This document shows, in pieces, positions 1 to 8,540 of a stretch of DNA of 64,000 nucleotides (its first letter is position 1; every line of letters begins with the position of its first letter). The position numbers were made by a program, and so were the translations under genes. The notes under the pieces are model-generated. The model made no database searches. It was not told the origin of the DNA and worked only from the letters and a program-made list of their open reading frames with translations. Source of the DNA: Arsukibacterium sp. MJ3 (GTDB lineage: Bacteria > Pseudomonadota > Gammaproteobacteria > Enterobacterales > Alteromonadaceae); NCBI RefSeq assembly GCF_000987765.1, contig NZ_LAHP01000010.1:62001-126000 (forward strand). The letters run 5' to 3'.

Positions 1-1039
1 CCAAAGCGGCAAAACCGTGCTGGCGGTTGATATTGCCAGCGGCCTTACAGCAGATAGTGGCGCCATAATGCCACTGGCGGTTAAAGCGGACGTCACGTTA
101 AGTTTTATTGGTCTTAAAGCTGGCTTATTAATGCAACATGGTCTGGACCACACCGGCCAGCTTTGGTTAAGCCCGCTGCAATTAACTGAACAGCTAAACG
201 CCGCCACGCCAGTGTGCCACACGCTGGCAGTGAGCAGCTTACACCACAAGCTAGCTGTGCGCCCGGCCAATAGCCATAAAGGCCATTTTGGCCATGTGTT
301 GGTTATTGGCGGTGAGCATGGCTTTGGCGGAGCCGCTATTATTACCGCCCAGGCAGCTGCCAAATGTGGCGCCGGTCTGGTGAGTTTATTTAGCCGCAGC
401 GAGCATGTCAGCGCCATGTTAAGCCGCCAACCAGAAGTAATGGTCTGCAGCGATGACTGCAGCAGCCTGCTTAGCCGCGCCTCCATTATTGCTATTGGTC
501 CTGGGCTGGGGCAGCACAGCTGGGGCCAGGCGCTAATGACAAAGGTGTTAGCCAGTAACAAACCTATGCTACTTGATGCTGATGCCCTAAACTATATCGC
601 AAACCAGCCGACAGCAGCACAAGCCAGATTAACGCGACAAAACTGGATCCTGACACCACATCCCGCTGAAGCTGCGCGCTTATTAAACTGCAGCATTGAT
701 GATATTCAACAAGACAGAATGGCGGCGGTTAGTGAGTTGCAGCTCCGTTTTGGCGGGGTTATCTTACTAAAAGGCGCCGGCACGCTAATTTGCGATCAAC
801 CCGGCAACATACTATTACTCGCGTTAGCCAGCCCTGCCCTGGCCAGTGGCGGTATGGGGGATGCACTAACCGGTATTATTGCCGCGTTATTGGCTCAGGG
901 TCTTAACAGCGTTGATGCCTGTCAACTGGCAGCCTGGTTACATGCCAGTGCCGCCGTAACACTAGCCCGGCAACAGCAGCAGCCGTGGCTACTGGCTACT
1001 GATTTACTCAATCAAATAAAAATGCAGTTAATTAATTGA
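1..1039 (+). CDS. nnr: Bifunctional NAD(P)H-hydrate epimerase/dehydratase, 3' part
   Basis: The reading frame is open to the first base of the window, so the gene starts upstream and most of the N-terminal epimerase domain is missing. What remains begins in the end of the epimerase fold (VDIASGL, then TLSFIGLKAGL) and continues into a full ADP-dependent (S)-NAD(P)H-hydrate dehydratase. The dehydratase shows the ribokinase-like marks HVLVIGG, GPGLGQ, LDADALN, LTPHPAEAARL and GGMGDALTG. The enzyme repairs hydrated NADH and NADPH in the cytoplasm, the epimerase making both epimers usable by the dehydratase. In E. coli the next gene is tsaE; here a sensor kinase follows on the same strand after a 58-base gap. 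Confidence 0.95.
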   Translation, partial: QSGKTVLAVDIASGLTADSGAIMPLAVKADVTLSFIGLKAGLLMQHGLDHTGQLWLSPLQLTEQLNAATPVCHTLAVSSLHHKLAVRPANSHKGHFGHVLVIGGEHGFGGAAIITAQAAAKCGAGLVSLFSRSEHVSAMLSRQPEVMVCSDDCSSLLSRASIIAIGPGLGQHSWGQALMTKVLASNKPMLLDADALNYIANQPTAAQARLTRQNWILTPHPAEAARLLNCSIDDIQQDRMAAVSELQLRFGGVILLKGAGTLICDQPGNILLLALASPALASGGMGDALTGIIAALLAQGLNSVDACQLAAWLHASAAVTLARQQQQPWLLATDLLNQIKMQLIN

Positions 1040-1097
1040 TAATTAATAATAAACACCGTAAATTTAACACCTTGTATTTGCAGAGTGAGAGCAACAA

Positions 1098-4000
1098 TTG
1101 CCGTTACACCTTTTAATACGTTCGGTTTTAACGCTAACCACTTATCTGGTTGTCATTGTTGTTACCGCAACACTGGCTTATGGCGCTAACCCTGCAACAT
1201 TTTTTCCGCCAAGTAGTGAGCTTTTTGTCAGTATTGGCGAACGCCAGCATATTCCTGATAACATTGTCACCAAACTTCAGCAAGACAAATATGGCCGTTT
1301 ATGGATAGGCAGTGCCGGTGGCTTGATCCGCTACGACGGTTACCGCTTTCGCCGTTACTTGCCGGCAAACGAGCAAAAAAGCAGCATAGCCTCCTACAAC
1401 AATCGCGCTAATAACAACAGTACCATAGCAGGTAATTTTGTCAGAGATTTGCTGCAATCCAGTGATGGCACGTTATGGCTGGCCACCGCGCCGGGTGGTA
1501 TACAACGTTACGACAGCACCACAGATAGGTTTTATCAGCCTATCATAACAGCGCCAGGCATCAGTGAGGATTTTGGCTATCAGGTGCACTCTATCACTGA
1601 AGATGACAACGGCAATATCTGGCTGGCAGGAAATCAGGGCATAGTATTGCTGAACCCGGCAGGCCAGGTACTGCAGTTTATTCCACCGCAAGCTGAACTA
1701 ACAGATATTCGGGCATTATTAACTGACCGGCAAGGCAACTTGTGGATTGGCAGCCGCAGTGGTTTATTTTTATTAACACCCGGCAGTAGCCGGCCACAAC
1801 ACATAACCAGCACCACTGATGAGCTTGGCCAGGTGCTCACCTTGGCTCATGTCGCCAACGAAATTTGGCTTGGTACTGATAACGCCGGTGTATTTGTTAT
1901 CCAGGCTAATCGCAGCCTCAGTGCACTGACACAAGCCAGTTTGTCAGATAATATCTCTGGGCCGGTATACGATATTTTACAAATTAGTGATGACGAAGTA
2001 TGGGTAGCAGGCTTTGCCGGTATCACAAGGCTTGCCACTGCCGATAAAAAGCGACTTGGTCATTATCAGCATGATATCTCTAATCCCTTTAGTCTGGCGC
2101 ATCAGGATGTGCGCACCTTGCTAAAAGATCAGTCGGGTAAAATATGGCTGGGTGGCTATGGTGGAGGTTTACAGCGATTTGATGGCCAGGCTGGCGTTAG
2201 CACTTTGCGCCGCAGTCTGGCAGATAGCAGCAGCATCAGTAGTGACGATATCAGCAGCATTCTGGAGCTGGCGAATGGCCAGATTTGGCTGGGCAGTCGC
2301 GGTAATGGCATAGACGTTATTGCACCAAGCAGCGGCATTATTGCCCGTCACCGGCCACAAACTAACACACCGGGCAAGCTAGAATACGGCTGGATTACAG
2401 CGATGGCGGAGCAAACCGATGGTACCCTCTGGGTTGGGGTTAATCCGGGCCAGTTATACCGTTACCACCCCAGCAGCGGCCAATTTACCCTGCTGGAGCC
2501 AGAGCAAGGCATTTGGCGTACCAATGTCCGTAAGCTGTTTATCGATAGCCAGCAAAGGCTGTGGCTGGGCAGCAGCACTGGCGTAGCCTTGTGGCTGCCA
2601 CAGCAGCAGCGTTTTGTGCGGATAGCACAGCATAATGGTGAACCATTGCAAGGTTATATTAATGCGATGGTTGAGGATGCCGACCAAAATATCTGGGTTG
2701 GTGCCGGTGCCAGCGGTCTCTTTCTGATTGGCGCAGCACCTAGCGATATTTCCGCGATACCAACAGCAAAAGCGATGGTAACACCAGAAGTTGGCAGTAT
2801 TTTAGGCTTACTCAGCGCTCGCCATAATCGGTTGTGGCTAGATACGCCGGTTGGGCTATATCAGTTTGACTATCAACAATACCAGCAAAATCAGTTACAA
2901 CAAAACAAACAAATCGTCAGCAGTGCCTTAACTAAAGTACGTTTTAGCAACAGAGTGCTAAATGAAGATTTTGGCGCTAATTTGCTGCAAGATGAACAAG
3001 GTAATATCTGGTCGGCTAAATACCGTTTTAACCCTGATAATGGTTTGCTTTATCAGCTTTCGGCTGCTGATGGTGTTGATATCGCCACGCCCTGGTATCG
3101 CTCATTCAACAAAACCCGCGCCGGCTTATTATTGTTTGGTGGTAGCAGTGGTGTGCTGGTTATCGACCCGGCGCAATTTAATCCCTGGCGCTATCAGCCA
3201 CACGTGCTGCTGTCAGAGCTTCGTGTGCAAGGCAATACCAGGTTGATAGCCCCAGACCAGGCAGCGCTTACGCTGCAAGCTGATGAGCGCAGTTTTAGTG
3301 TTGAATTCAGTGGTATGGATTTATCCTCTCCCCAGCAGTTACTTTATCGCTACCGGCTGCAAGGCTTTGAGCAAGATTGGCAATATTCAGATGCATCACA
3401 GCGCCTGGCCAGCTATACCAACTTATGGCCCGGCGATTATACACTGCAAGTGCAAGCGACCAATCGCACCGGACAGTGGAGCGAGTTGCAAACTGAGTTA
3501 CACCTAACGGTTAAACCTGCTTTTTGGCAACAACTGTGGTTTGCCGTCATGGTAATTATAAGCATACTACTAGCAACATACGCCTTAGTTCGGGTTAGAA
3601 CCCGGGTAGCGCAATTGCAAGCGCGTGCGCTGACCCAGCTGGTAGAAGAGCGAAGTCAACAGCTGAAACTGGCACAAAAAAGCTTACAGGAAAATGAAAA
3701 AATGGCAGCATTGGGTCAAACTGTCGCCGGAGTAGCGCATGAAATTAATACCCCAGTTGGGGTTAGCATTACTGCCAGTAGTGCCCTTGCAGCAAGATTA
3801 GCTGAGTTAAAACACCATTTTGACAATAAAACCTTAAGTGCAAAAGCTTTTAGCCAATTTGTCAGCGACAGTGAACAACATTTGCAACTTATTGGCTATA
3901 ATTTGCAAAGGGCTGCCGATTTAGTTACACAATTCAAAAAATTAGCGGTAAACGAAACAGTTACTGACAAGGTTAGCATTACCCTTAAACCCTGGTTACA

Positions 4001-4436
4001 ACACTTAATTGCCAGATTAAATCCCCCGAACGTCGCTATAGGTATTATATTACAGTGTCCCGATAACCTTAGCGTAAACATACGTGCCAATGCTTTGGCT
4101 ACTGTGTTAAGTCAACTACTAGAAAACGCCTTGCTGCATGCTTTTGCGCCAAATGCGCGTGGCGAAATACGACTAGAAGTAAGCCAGACTTCACATCATT
4201 TACTGATAAAAGTCAGCGATAATGGCAAAGGGGTCGACAGCAGTATTAAAGACAGCCTGTTCAACCCGTTTGTTACTACCCGCCGGGCTAGCCACAGTAA
4301 AGGCCTAGGCCTGCATTTATGTTATAACCTGATCACTCAGGTATTAGAGGGCATTATTGAGATGCAATCTGAGGTAGACAAAGGATCAGTATTTAGCCTT
4401 ACTCTGCCCTTGGAAGTTGCCACACACGCCGGTTAG
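1098..4436 (+). CDS. Hybrid-length sensor histidine kinase with reg_prop beta-propeller
   Basis: A TTG start opens a signal peptide or first membrane segment (residues 1-31). It is followed by many two-component-regulator propeller repeats of the type LWIGSRSGLF and IWLGGYGGGL (about 55-690) and a Y_Y_Y domain (about 705-795), all predicted periplasmic. One membrane segment (about 808-828) and a short coiled coil lead to the kinase core, with H-box VAGVAHEINTP (His881), N-box LLENALLHAF, G1 box VSDNGKGVD and G2 box GLGLHLCYNL. There is no receiver or DNA-binding domain, unlike the HTCS hybrids of Bacteroidetes, so the partner regulator must be elsewhere. The sensed ligand is unknown; related propellers often accompany polysaccharide sensing. 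Confidence 0.9.
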   Translation: MPLHLLIRSVLTLTTYLVVIVVTATLAYGANPATFFPPSSELFVSIGERQHIPDNIVTKLQQDKYGRLWIGSAGGLIRYDGYRFRRYLPANEQKSSIASYNNRANNNSTIAGNFVRDLLQSSDGTLWLATAPGGIQRYDSTTDRFYQPIITAPGISEDFGYQVHSITEDDNGNIWLAGNQGIVLLNPAGQVLQFIPPQAELTDIRALLTDRQGNLWIGSRSGLFLLTPGSSRPQHITSTTDELGQVLTLAHVANEIWLGTDNAGVFVIQANRSLSALTQASLSDNISGPVYDILQISDDEVWVAGFAGITRLATADKKRLGHYQHDISNPFSLAHQDVRTLLKDQSGKIWLGGYGGGLQRFDGQAGVSTLRRSLADSSSISSDDISSILELANGQIWLGSRGNGIDVIAPSSGIIARHRPQTNTPGKLEYGWITAMAEQTDGTLWVGVNPGQLYRYHPSSGQFTLLEPEQGIWRTNVRKLFIDSQQRLWLGSSTGVALWLPQQQRFVRIAQHNGEPLQGYINAMVEDADQNIWVGAGASGLFLIGAAPSDISAIPTAKAMVTPEVGSILGLLSARHNRLWLDTPVGLYQFDYQQYQQNQLQQNKQIVSSALTKVRFSNRVLNEDFGANLLQDEQGNIWSAKYRFNPDNGLLYQLSAADGVDIATPWYRSFNKTRAGLLLFGGSSGVLVIDPAQFNPWRYQPHVLLSELRVQGNTRLIAPDQAALTLQADERSFSVEFSGMDLSSPQQLLYRYRLQGFEQDWQYSDASQRLASYTNLWPGDYTLQVQATNRTGQWSELQTELHLTVKPAFWQQLWFAVMVIISILLATYALVRVRTRVAQLQARALTQLVEERSQQLKLAQKSLQENEKMAALGQTVAGVAHEINTPVGVSITASSALAARLAELKHHFDNKTLSAKAFSQFVSDSEQHLQLIGYNLQRAADLVTQFKKLAVNETVTDKVSITLKPWLQHLIARLNPPNVAIGIILQCPDNLSVNIRANALATVLSQLLENALLHAFAPNARGEIRLEVSQTSHHLLIKVSDNGKGVDSSIKDSLFNPFVTTRRASHSKGLGLHLCYNLITQVLEGIIEMQSEVDKGSVFSLTLPLEVATHAG

Positions 4437-4499
4437 TTGCATAACAGCATGACGTAAATTGATTAAAAACGAGAATAAACAACGTGAAAAAGAGCCACA

Positions 4500-4952
4500 A
4501 TGAAGATTTGGGTTGATGCCGATGCCTGTCCGGTAGTAATTAAAGACATTTTATTTCGGGCTGCCATAAAAAGACAAATTAGTACCACACTAGTAGCTAA
4601 CCAATTAATCCGGGTGCCAGCTTCGCCCTATCTCAGTAGCGTGCAGGTAGCGCATGGTTTTGACGAAGCAGACAACGAAATAGTCCGGCGCTGTGCACCA
4701 GGTGATTTAGTGATTACCGCCGATATTCCCTTAGCCGCCGACGTACTAGCAAAAGGTGGCCAAGCGTTAAACCCGCGCGGCGAACTGTATAGCGTTGACA
4801 CTATTAAACAAAAACTCACCATGCGAGACTTTATGGACACATTGCGTGGCAGCGGTGTGCATACTGGCGGCCCACCGCCACTTAACCAAAGTGATCGGCA
4901 GGCGTTTGCAAATCAGCTCGATAAGTTGTTACAACACTACCAGCAGCGCTAA
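4500..4952 (+). CDS. YaiI/YqxD family (DUF188) protein
   Basis: A full-length 150-residue member of the UPF0178/DUF188 family. It opens with the family signature [19 protein letters not shown], then shows [31 protein letters not shown] and [19 protein letters not shown]. The fold belongs to the PIN-like nuclease superfamily, and the acidic residues of VDADACP and TADIPLA are the likely metal site. No substrate is established for the family. The gene converges on the pseudouridine synthase gene with two bases between the stop codons, so neither has room for its own hairpin terminator. Confidence 0.9.
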   Translation: MKIWVDADACPVVIKDILFRAAIKRQISTTLVANQLIRVPASPYLSSVQVAHGFDEADNEIVRRCAPGDLVITADIPLAADVLAKGGQALNPRGELYSVDTIKQKLTMRDFMDTLRGSGVHTGGPPPLNQSDRQAFANQLDKLLQHYQQR

Positions 4953-4954
4953 TT

Positions 4955-5851
4955 TTACCAGCTAGTAAGTTGTTGTTTACTACTGAACGTCTGAATTTGG
5001 CTGGTTAGTGGGTCGATAAAGCTAAGCTGGCGGGCCAGTAACTGCAAAGGCTGATCAAATTGTGGCGTCGCTTTAGCTTGCAAAACCGGGTAGTATTTAT
5101 CGTGCAGTATTGGCATACCCATGCTTAGCATATGCAAGCGTAACTGATGTGTTTTACCCGTATGCGGTATTAGCTGAAACAACCCCAAGGTACCTTGTCT
5201 GGCACTAAGACAAATAGCTGAGCGCGCATTCACCTCGCCCGGCACAATGGTATTAATAAAACGCGGCTGGCTTTTTTCAATACGGTTGGCTATATGCCAG
5301 TGCTGTGGCAGTGTTACCTGTTTTGCATCAGGCGTTAACTGCGCCACGGCTAAATAGTGTTTTTGCACTGTGCCAGCACTAAACAACTGATAATAAGCAG
5401 CTCGGCTTTGTGCATTAATAGAAAACAACACCACACCCGCCGTTTCGCGATCCAGCCGGTGCACTGGCACTATATCGTCAATACCGGTTTGCCGTTTTAG
5501 CCTGGCTAATAAGCACTCATTAACGTAGTCGCCACCGGGGGTTACCGGTAAAAAATGCGGTTTATCGGCCACAATAATATGCTGATCCTGATACAGAATA
5601 TGGTGCGCAAATGGTACAACCGGCTCGGCAGCGACTTCGCGGTAATAACATAAGCGCTTACTGGGCATAAAAGGGGTTTGTTCGGTAATAGCCGGGCCAT
5701 TAAACCAATGCACTTTGCCCTGAACAATACGTTCACGCCAGACAGTTTCAGCAATATATGGAAAGTGGGCACACAAAAACTGCAGCACAGTTTGCCCGTT
5801 TTCATTAACCGCAGGTAAGGTAATTTCAGAGGCTTGGCTGGCTATCGACAC
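4955..5851 (-). CDS. RluA-family pseudouridine synthase
   Basis: A 298-residue RluA-type pseudouridine synthase. The N-terminal 80 residues look like a divergent S4-like region (TVLQFLCAHFPYIAETVWRERIVQGKV). The catalytic domain has the family motif VHRLDRETAGVVLF, in which the aspartate is the nucleophile, and further conserved blocks ILYQDQHIIVADKPHFLPV and HTGKTHQLRLHMLSMGMPILHD. The protein modifies uridine in rRNA or tRNA. It resembles the TruC/YciL-neighbour branch, but the target nucleotide cannot be read from the sequence. Confidence 0.88.
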   Translation of the reverse strand: MSIASQASEITLPAVNENGQTVLQFLCAHFPYIAETVWRERIVQGKVHWFNGPAITEQTPFMPSKRLCYYREVAAEPVVPFAHHILYQDQHIIVADKPHFLPVTPGGDYVNECLLARLKRQTGIDDIVPVHRLDRETAGVVLFSINAQSRAAYYQLFSAGTVQKHYLAVAQLTPDAKQVTLPQHWHIANRIEKSQPRFINTIVPGEVNARSAICLSARQGTLGLFQLIPHTGKTHQLRLHMLSMGMPILHDKYYPVLQAKATPQFDQPLQLLARQLSFIDPLTSQIQTFSSKQQLTSW

Positions 5852-5969
5852 TGTTCACTCTATTAACAGATAATCATGAAAAAGGCTGCCAACCTTAGCA
5901 TAAAAGCCTTACAATTACGCTTTTGTCTTAGCGGTTATCCAGATAGCTAAAGGCGTGACGGGGAAATAA

Positions 5970-6662
5970 GTGAAGCAAAATTCTGTGTTAGCGCTGCGGG
6001 CTCTCGAACTGGCTAAAGCCAGCCGGGTATTTAATGCCCGAGGCAGTAAAGTTAAGCGCTGCGAACACTGCCTGTTACCAGCCAGCGCCTGCATTTGCGC
6101 CCTTACACCCAGCCCTGCTGGCAGTTGTGCCTTTTGCTTTATCCTGTACACTGGCGAATGTTATAAGCCCAGCAATACCGGCCGGTTGGTGTGTGATGTT
6201 ATTGCCGACAATTATGCCTTTGTCTGGAACCGTACCCAACCCGATGCAGGCTTACTGGCGTTATTAGCTGACAGTCGTTATGCGCCAATACTCATATTTC
6301 CGCAGCAATATGCGACAGCAGAGCGTTGCTTGCAAAATGCCGCCGAGCTACGCACGGCGACATCGGCTAAAATACCCTTGTTTGTAATGCTCGATGGCAC
6401 CTGGCGTGAAGCAAAGAAAATGTTTAAAAGCCCTTACTTGGCAACAATGCCGGTACTGGGAATACAGCCAGAGCAGGCATCACGTTATCAGCTTCGTGAA
6501 GCGGCACATTTGCATCAGCTTTGCACCGCTGAAGTGGCCATTGAAGTGCTGGCATTAGCGGGTGAAGCTGGTTCGGCCAGCAAACTGGCTGACTATTTTT
6601 TGCAGTTTCGCCGCGCTTATATGCTTGGCAAACCCCACTTAACCTTTAACGAACCTGCTTAA
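5970..6662 (+). CDS. tapT: DTW-domain tRNA-uridine aminocarboxypropyltransferase
   Basis: A GTG start is preceded by GGGGAA at a workable distance. The 230-residue protein carries a zinc-binding set RCEHCLLPASACIC, then the DTW-domain blocks KPSNTGRLVCDVI and LDGTWREAKKM, and a C-terminal stretch LADYFLQFRRAYMLGKPH. The family includes E. coli TapT (YfiP), which makes acp3U at position 47 of tRNA from S-adenosylmethionine. One change is worth noting: the usual CxCxxx stretch before KPTNTG reads AFCFILYTGECYKPSNTG. Assignment to the family is firm; equating it with TapT is by similarity. Confidence 0.82.
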   Translation: MKQNSVLALRALELAKASRVFNARGSKVKRCEHCLLPASACICALTPSPAGSCAFCFILYTGECYKPSNTGRLVCDVIADNYAFVWNRTQPDAGLLALLADSRYAPILIFPQQYATAERCLQNAAELRTATSAKIPLFVMLDGTWREAKKMFKSPYLATMPVLGIQPEQASRYQLREAAHLHQLCTAEVAIEVLALAGEAGSASKLADYFLQFRRAYMLGKPHLTFNEPA

Positions 6663-6689
6663 CGGCAGCGCATAACAAGGCTAAAATTT

Positions 6690-6917
6690 ATGAGCACAAC
6701 AACACGTAATGTCACTCTCAGTAAACAACCAGTAGAACTGTATAAAATTTTAAAATTTGAGGGCCTGTGCAGCAGTGGTGGCGCAGCTAAGGCTGCGGTA
6801 GATGGCGGTTTGGTAAAAGTAAATGGCGTAGTGGAAACCCAGAAGCGTAAGCAAATTAATGCCGGCGATACGGTAACGTTTGCCAATGAAACCCTGCTAC
6901 TAAAGCTATTGGAGTAA
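6690..6917 (+). CDS. S4-domain RNA-binding protein (YbcJ-like)
   Basis: A 75-residue protein that is essentially a single S4 RNA-binding domain: LYKILKFEGLCSSGGAAKAAV followed by GLVKVNGVVETQKRKQINAGDTVTF. Length and motif order match E. coli YbcJ and the RlbA/YaaA-like stand-alone S4 proteins, which bind structured RNA and are linked to ribosome assembly. It starts 27 bases after the tapT stop on the same strand and probably shares its transcript, putting two RNA-related functions together. Confidence 0.85.
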   Translation: MSTTTRNVTLSKQPVELYKILKFEGLCSSGGAAKAAVDGGLVKVNGVVETQKRKQINAGDTVTFANETLLLKLLE

Positions 6918-6972
6918 TAACACGCTGGTTTTCAGCGTTATACCTCATCAGCGTTATACATCAATGGCAGCA

Positions 6973-6994
6973 AAGGCACTACGCCTTAGTTTTT
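6973..6994 (+). terminator. Weak hairpin terminator after the S4-domain gene
   Basis: A five-pair stem AAGGC/GCCTT with loop ACTAC is followed two bases later by TTTTT. It sits between the convergent S4 and diguanylate cyclase genes. Upstream are a second small hairpin (ACGCTG/CAGCGT at 6922-6938) and a direct repeat CAGCGTTATAC at 6933 and 6950. Stem strength is modest. Confidence 0.4.
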
Positions 6995-6998
6995 AATA

Positions 6999-7973
6999 TT
7001 AGCTACAGGTATTAATGCAATCACGGCCATCGGCTTTAGCTCGGTACAAGGCCGTATCGGCGGCGCACAGCAGCGCAGTACTGGTGCGATACTGGCCGTT
7101 AATTTCAGTGGCAATGCCCTGGCTTACTGATACGCTAACCGATAAAGGCAAGCCAGCGTCGTTAAACCGCAGCTGCCGTATGGCCTGTTGCACTTCTCTG
7201 GCTACCTGCAGCGCCATAATTTCATTGTGATGTGGCAAAATAAGCGCAAATTCTTCACCGCCGTAACGCGCAGCTAATTTGGTATCCCCTGGCATGGCTT
7301 GCACAATAGCGGTAGCAACCTTACGCAAGCATGTGTCACCCTGAATATGGCCATAACGGTCGTTAAACTGCTTAAAGTAATCAATGTCAATAATTACCAC
7401 ACTAAGAGGTCTTTTGCTGGCAGTGCATTGCTGCCAGTGATGTTGTAGTTGCTCATCAAACGCCCGTCGGTTCGCCAGGCCGGTTAAGGCGTCGGTTGCG
7501 GCTAATTGACGCAACTGGCTACACTCTGCTTTGTAGCGGGTAAGGTCGCGCAATACCAATAACAGTCGTGGTGCTGGCTCGGGTAAATACGATACCGACA
7601 GCTCGATATCTTTTAGGGTGGCATCGGCGCAGCGCACCGCCATTTCGGTAGGGCCGGCTTGCAATGACAAAATACGTTTGGCCACCATTTTCACTAAACC
7701 ATCATATTGTGGCTGGCAGCGGCTAACTAAAAAATCTGACCAGTTGCGGCCAATTAAGGGCTGCGCTACGCAGTTTAATAACAGCGCTGCCTTGGCATTA
7801 GCGCATTCTATAATTCCATCAGGGCTTACCACCAACACCGCTTCTGCCAGGTATTGAATAAAACCGCCAACATCCATACCCGTCGACATGACAGGGTCGG
7901 TATTATCCAGCCAGTGGCTGTCATCGTTTAGCGCAGCAAGCAACAGTTGGGGTTTGCTTAGGGCTTTAGTCAT
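6999..7973 (-). CDS. PAS-GGDEF diguanylate cyclase
   Basis: A 324-residue soluble protein with a PAS-like domain (about 38-145, AEAVLVVSPDGIIECANAKA) and a GGDEF domain (about 158-322). The domain opens with ATDALTGLANRRAFDEQL and carries the active-site motif RYGGEEFALILP (GGEEF at 238-242), so it should make cyclic-di-GMP. The usual inhibitory RxxD site just upstream is absent: the aligned residues are G and K in GDTKLAARYGG. Without that site, product inhibition of the classical kind is unlikely. No membrane segment is present, so the PAS domain probably reads a cytoplasmic cue. A weak sigma-28-like promoter lies just upstream. Confidence 0.92.
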   Translation of the reverse strand: MTKALSKPQLLLAALNDDSHWLDNTDPVMSTGMDVGGFIQYLAEAVLVVSPDGIIECANAKAALLLNCVAQPLIGRNWSDFLVSRCQPQYDGLVKMVAKRILSLQAGPTEMAVRCADATLKDIELSVSYLPEPAPRLLLVLRDLTRYKAECSQLRQLAATDALTGLANRRAFDEQLQHHWQQCTASKRPLSVVIIDIDYFKQFNDRYGHIQGDTCLRKVATAIVQAMPGDTKLAARYGGEEFALILPHHNEIMALQVAREVQQAIRQLRFNDAGLPLSVSVSVSQGIATEINGQYRTSTALLCAADTALYRAKADGRDCINTCS

Positions 7974-7988
7974 TGGGCTATCTCGCTA

Positions 7989-8015
7989 TTGTTGGCTTAA
8001 CTGCTAACAACTTTA
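7989..8015 (-). promoter_or_regulatory. Possible sigma-28 promoter of the diguanylate cyclase gene
   Basis: On the minus strand TAAAGTTG, 11 bases and GCCAACAA match the FliA consensus TAAAGTTT-N11-GCCGATAA at 13 of 16 positions with exact spacing. The predicted leader is only about ten bases and contains no clear ribosome-binding site, which weakens the call. Confidence 0.35.
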
Positions 8016-8033
8016 ACCTTTAGCAACGGCCAT

Positions 8034-8055
8034 AACCTTCTGACAACCTTCTGAT
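8034..8055. repeat. Tandem 11-bp repeat upstream of the diguanylate cyclase gene
   Basis: AACCTTCTGAC is followed immediately by AACCTTCTGAT. One helical turn per copy and a position just upstream of the cyclase promoter region would suit a protein-binding site. Confidence 0.5.
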
Positions 8056-8079
8056 TTAAGCTTATGATATTAATCAACT

Positions 8080-8101
8080 AAAAAGCCCCTCGCGCGGCTT
8101 T
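8080..8101 (-). terminator. Terminator of the regulator/DP-EP-like unit
   Basis: Read on the minus strand, AAAGCC, an eight-base loop and GGCTTT are followed by a short T run. It lies about 40 bases past the stop codon of the small gene at 8143-8484. Confidence 0.55.
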
Positions 8102-8142
8102 GGCTTATACTTGGCTTATGTTAGCTAACCAAGTTGCCAGAG

Positions 8143-8484
8143 TTAACTAGGATCATTTTTAACTTGCGGATCGGGACTTAGTACCATCAAGGTATTAGTA
8201 GCATTGGTCAGCACAAACTGAAACTTGGTGGTGCCGGCACTGCGATCCATATCCAGCATTTGCAGCAGCTGGCCATCACTGCTGACGGTAATGGCGTCAA
8301 TAATGCCGTCAAACGGCGTTACAAAACCGACGCCGATAAAGCGCAGGCCTTTACCGGTATGATCCACCAGTTGATAAGTAATAGTACCGGCTTCGGTTAC
8401 CGTAACATCACCGTTGGCTAAAGGCTGGCCGCCGCTAGTTTGATAATTAAATACCGGTTCACCATTTTCCAGATGAACTAACAC
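8143..8484 (-). CDS. Small hypothetical protein, DP-EP-like
   Basis: About 113 residues from a GTG start, with no signal peptide or membrane segment. It looks like an all-beta protein and ends in [12 protein letters not shown], resembling small proteins named DP-EP family in marine gammaproteobacteria; I hold that link loosely. The start is uncertain: the GTG has no ribosome-binding site. Reading upstream in the same frame gives AASLIQ, then a TAA stop at 8503-8505, then five codons from an ATT that does sit behind AGGA. The gene could use a rare start, or its original 5' end may have been lost to a nonsense change. It is the only gene downstream of the nSTAND regulator on the strand. Confidence 0.6.
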   Translation of the reverse strand: MLVHLENGEPVFNYQTSGGQPLANGDVTVTEAGTITYQLVDHTGKGLRFIGVGFVTPFDGIIDAITVSSDGQLLQMLDMDRSAGTTKFQFVLTNATNTLMVLSPDPQVKNDPS

Positions 8485-8540
8485 CTGAATTAAACTGGCA
8501 GCTTAAGTAGTAGGAATAATGTGTTTCCTTTGGTTATTGG

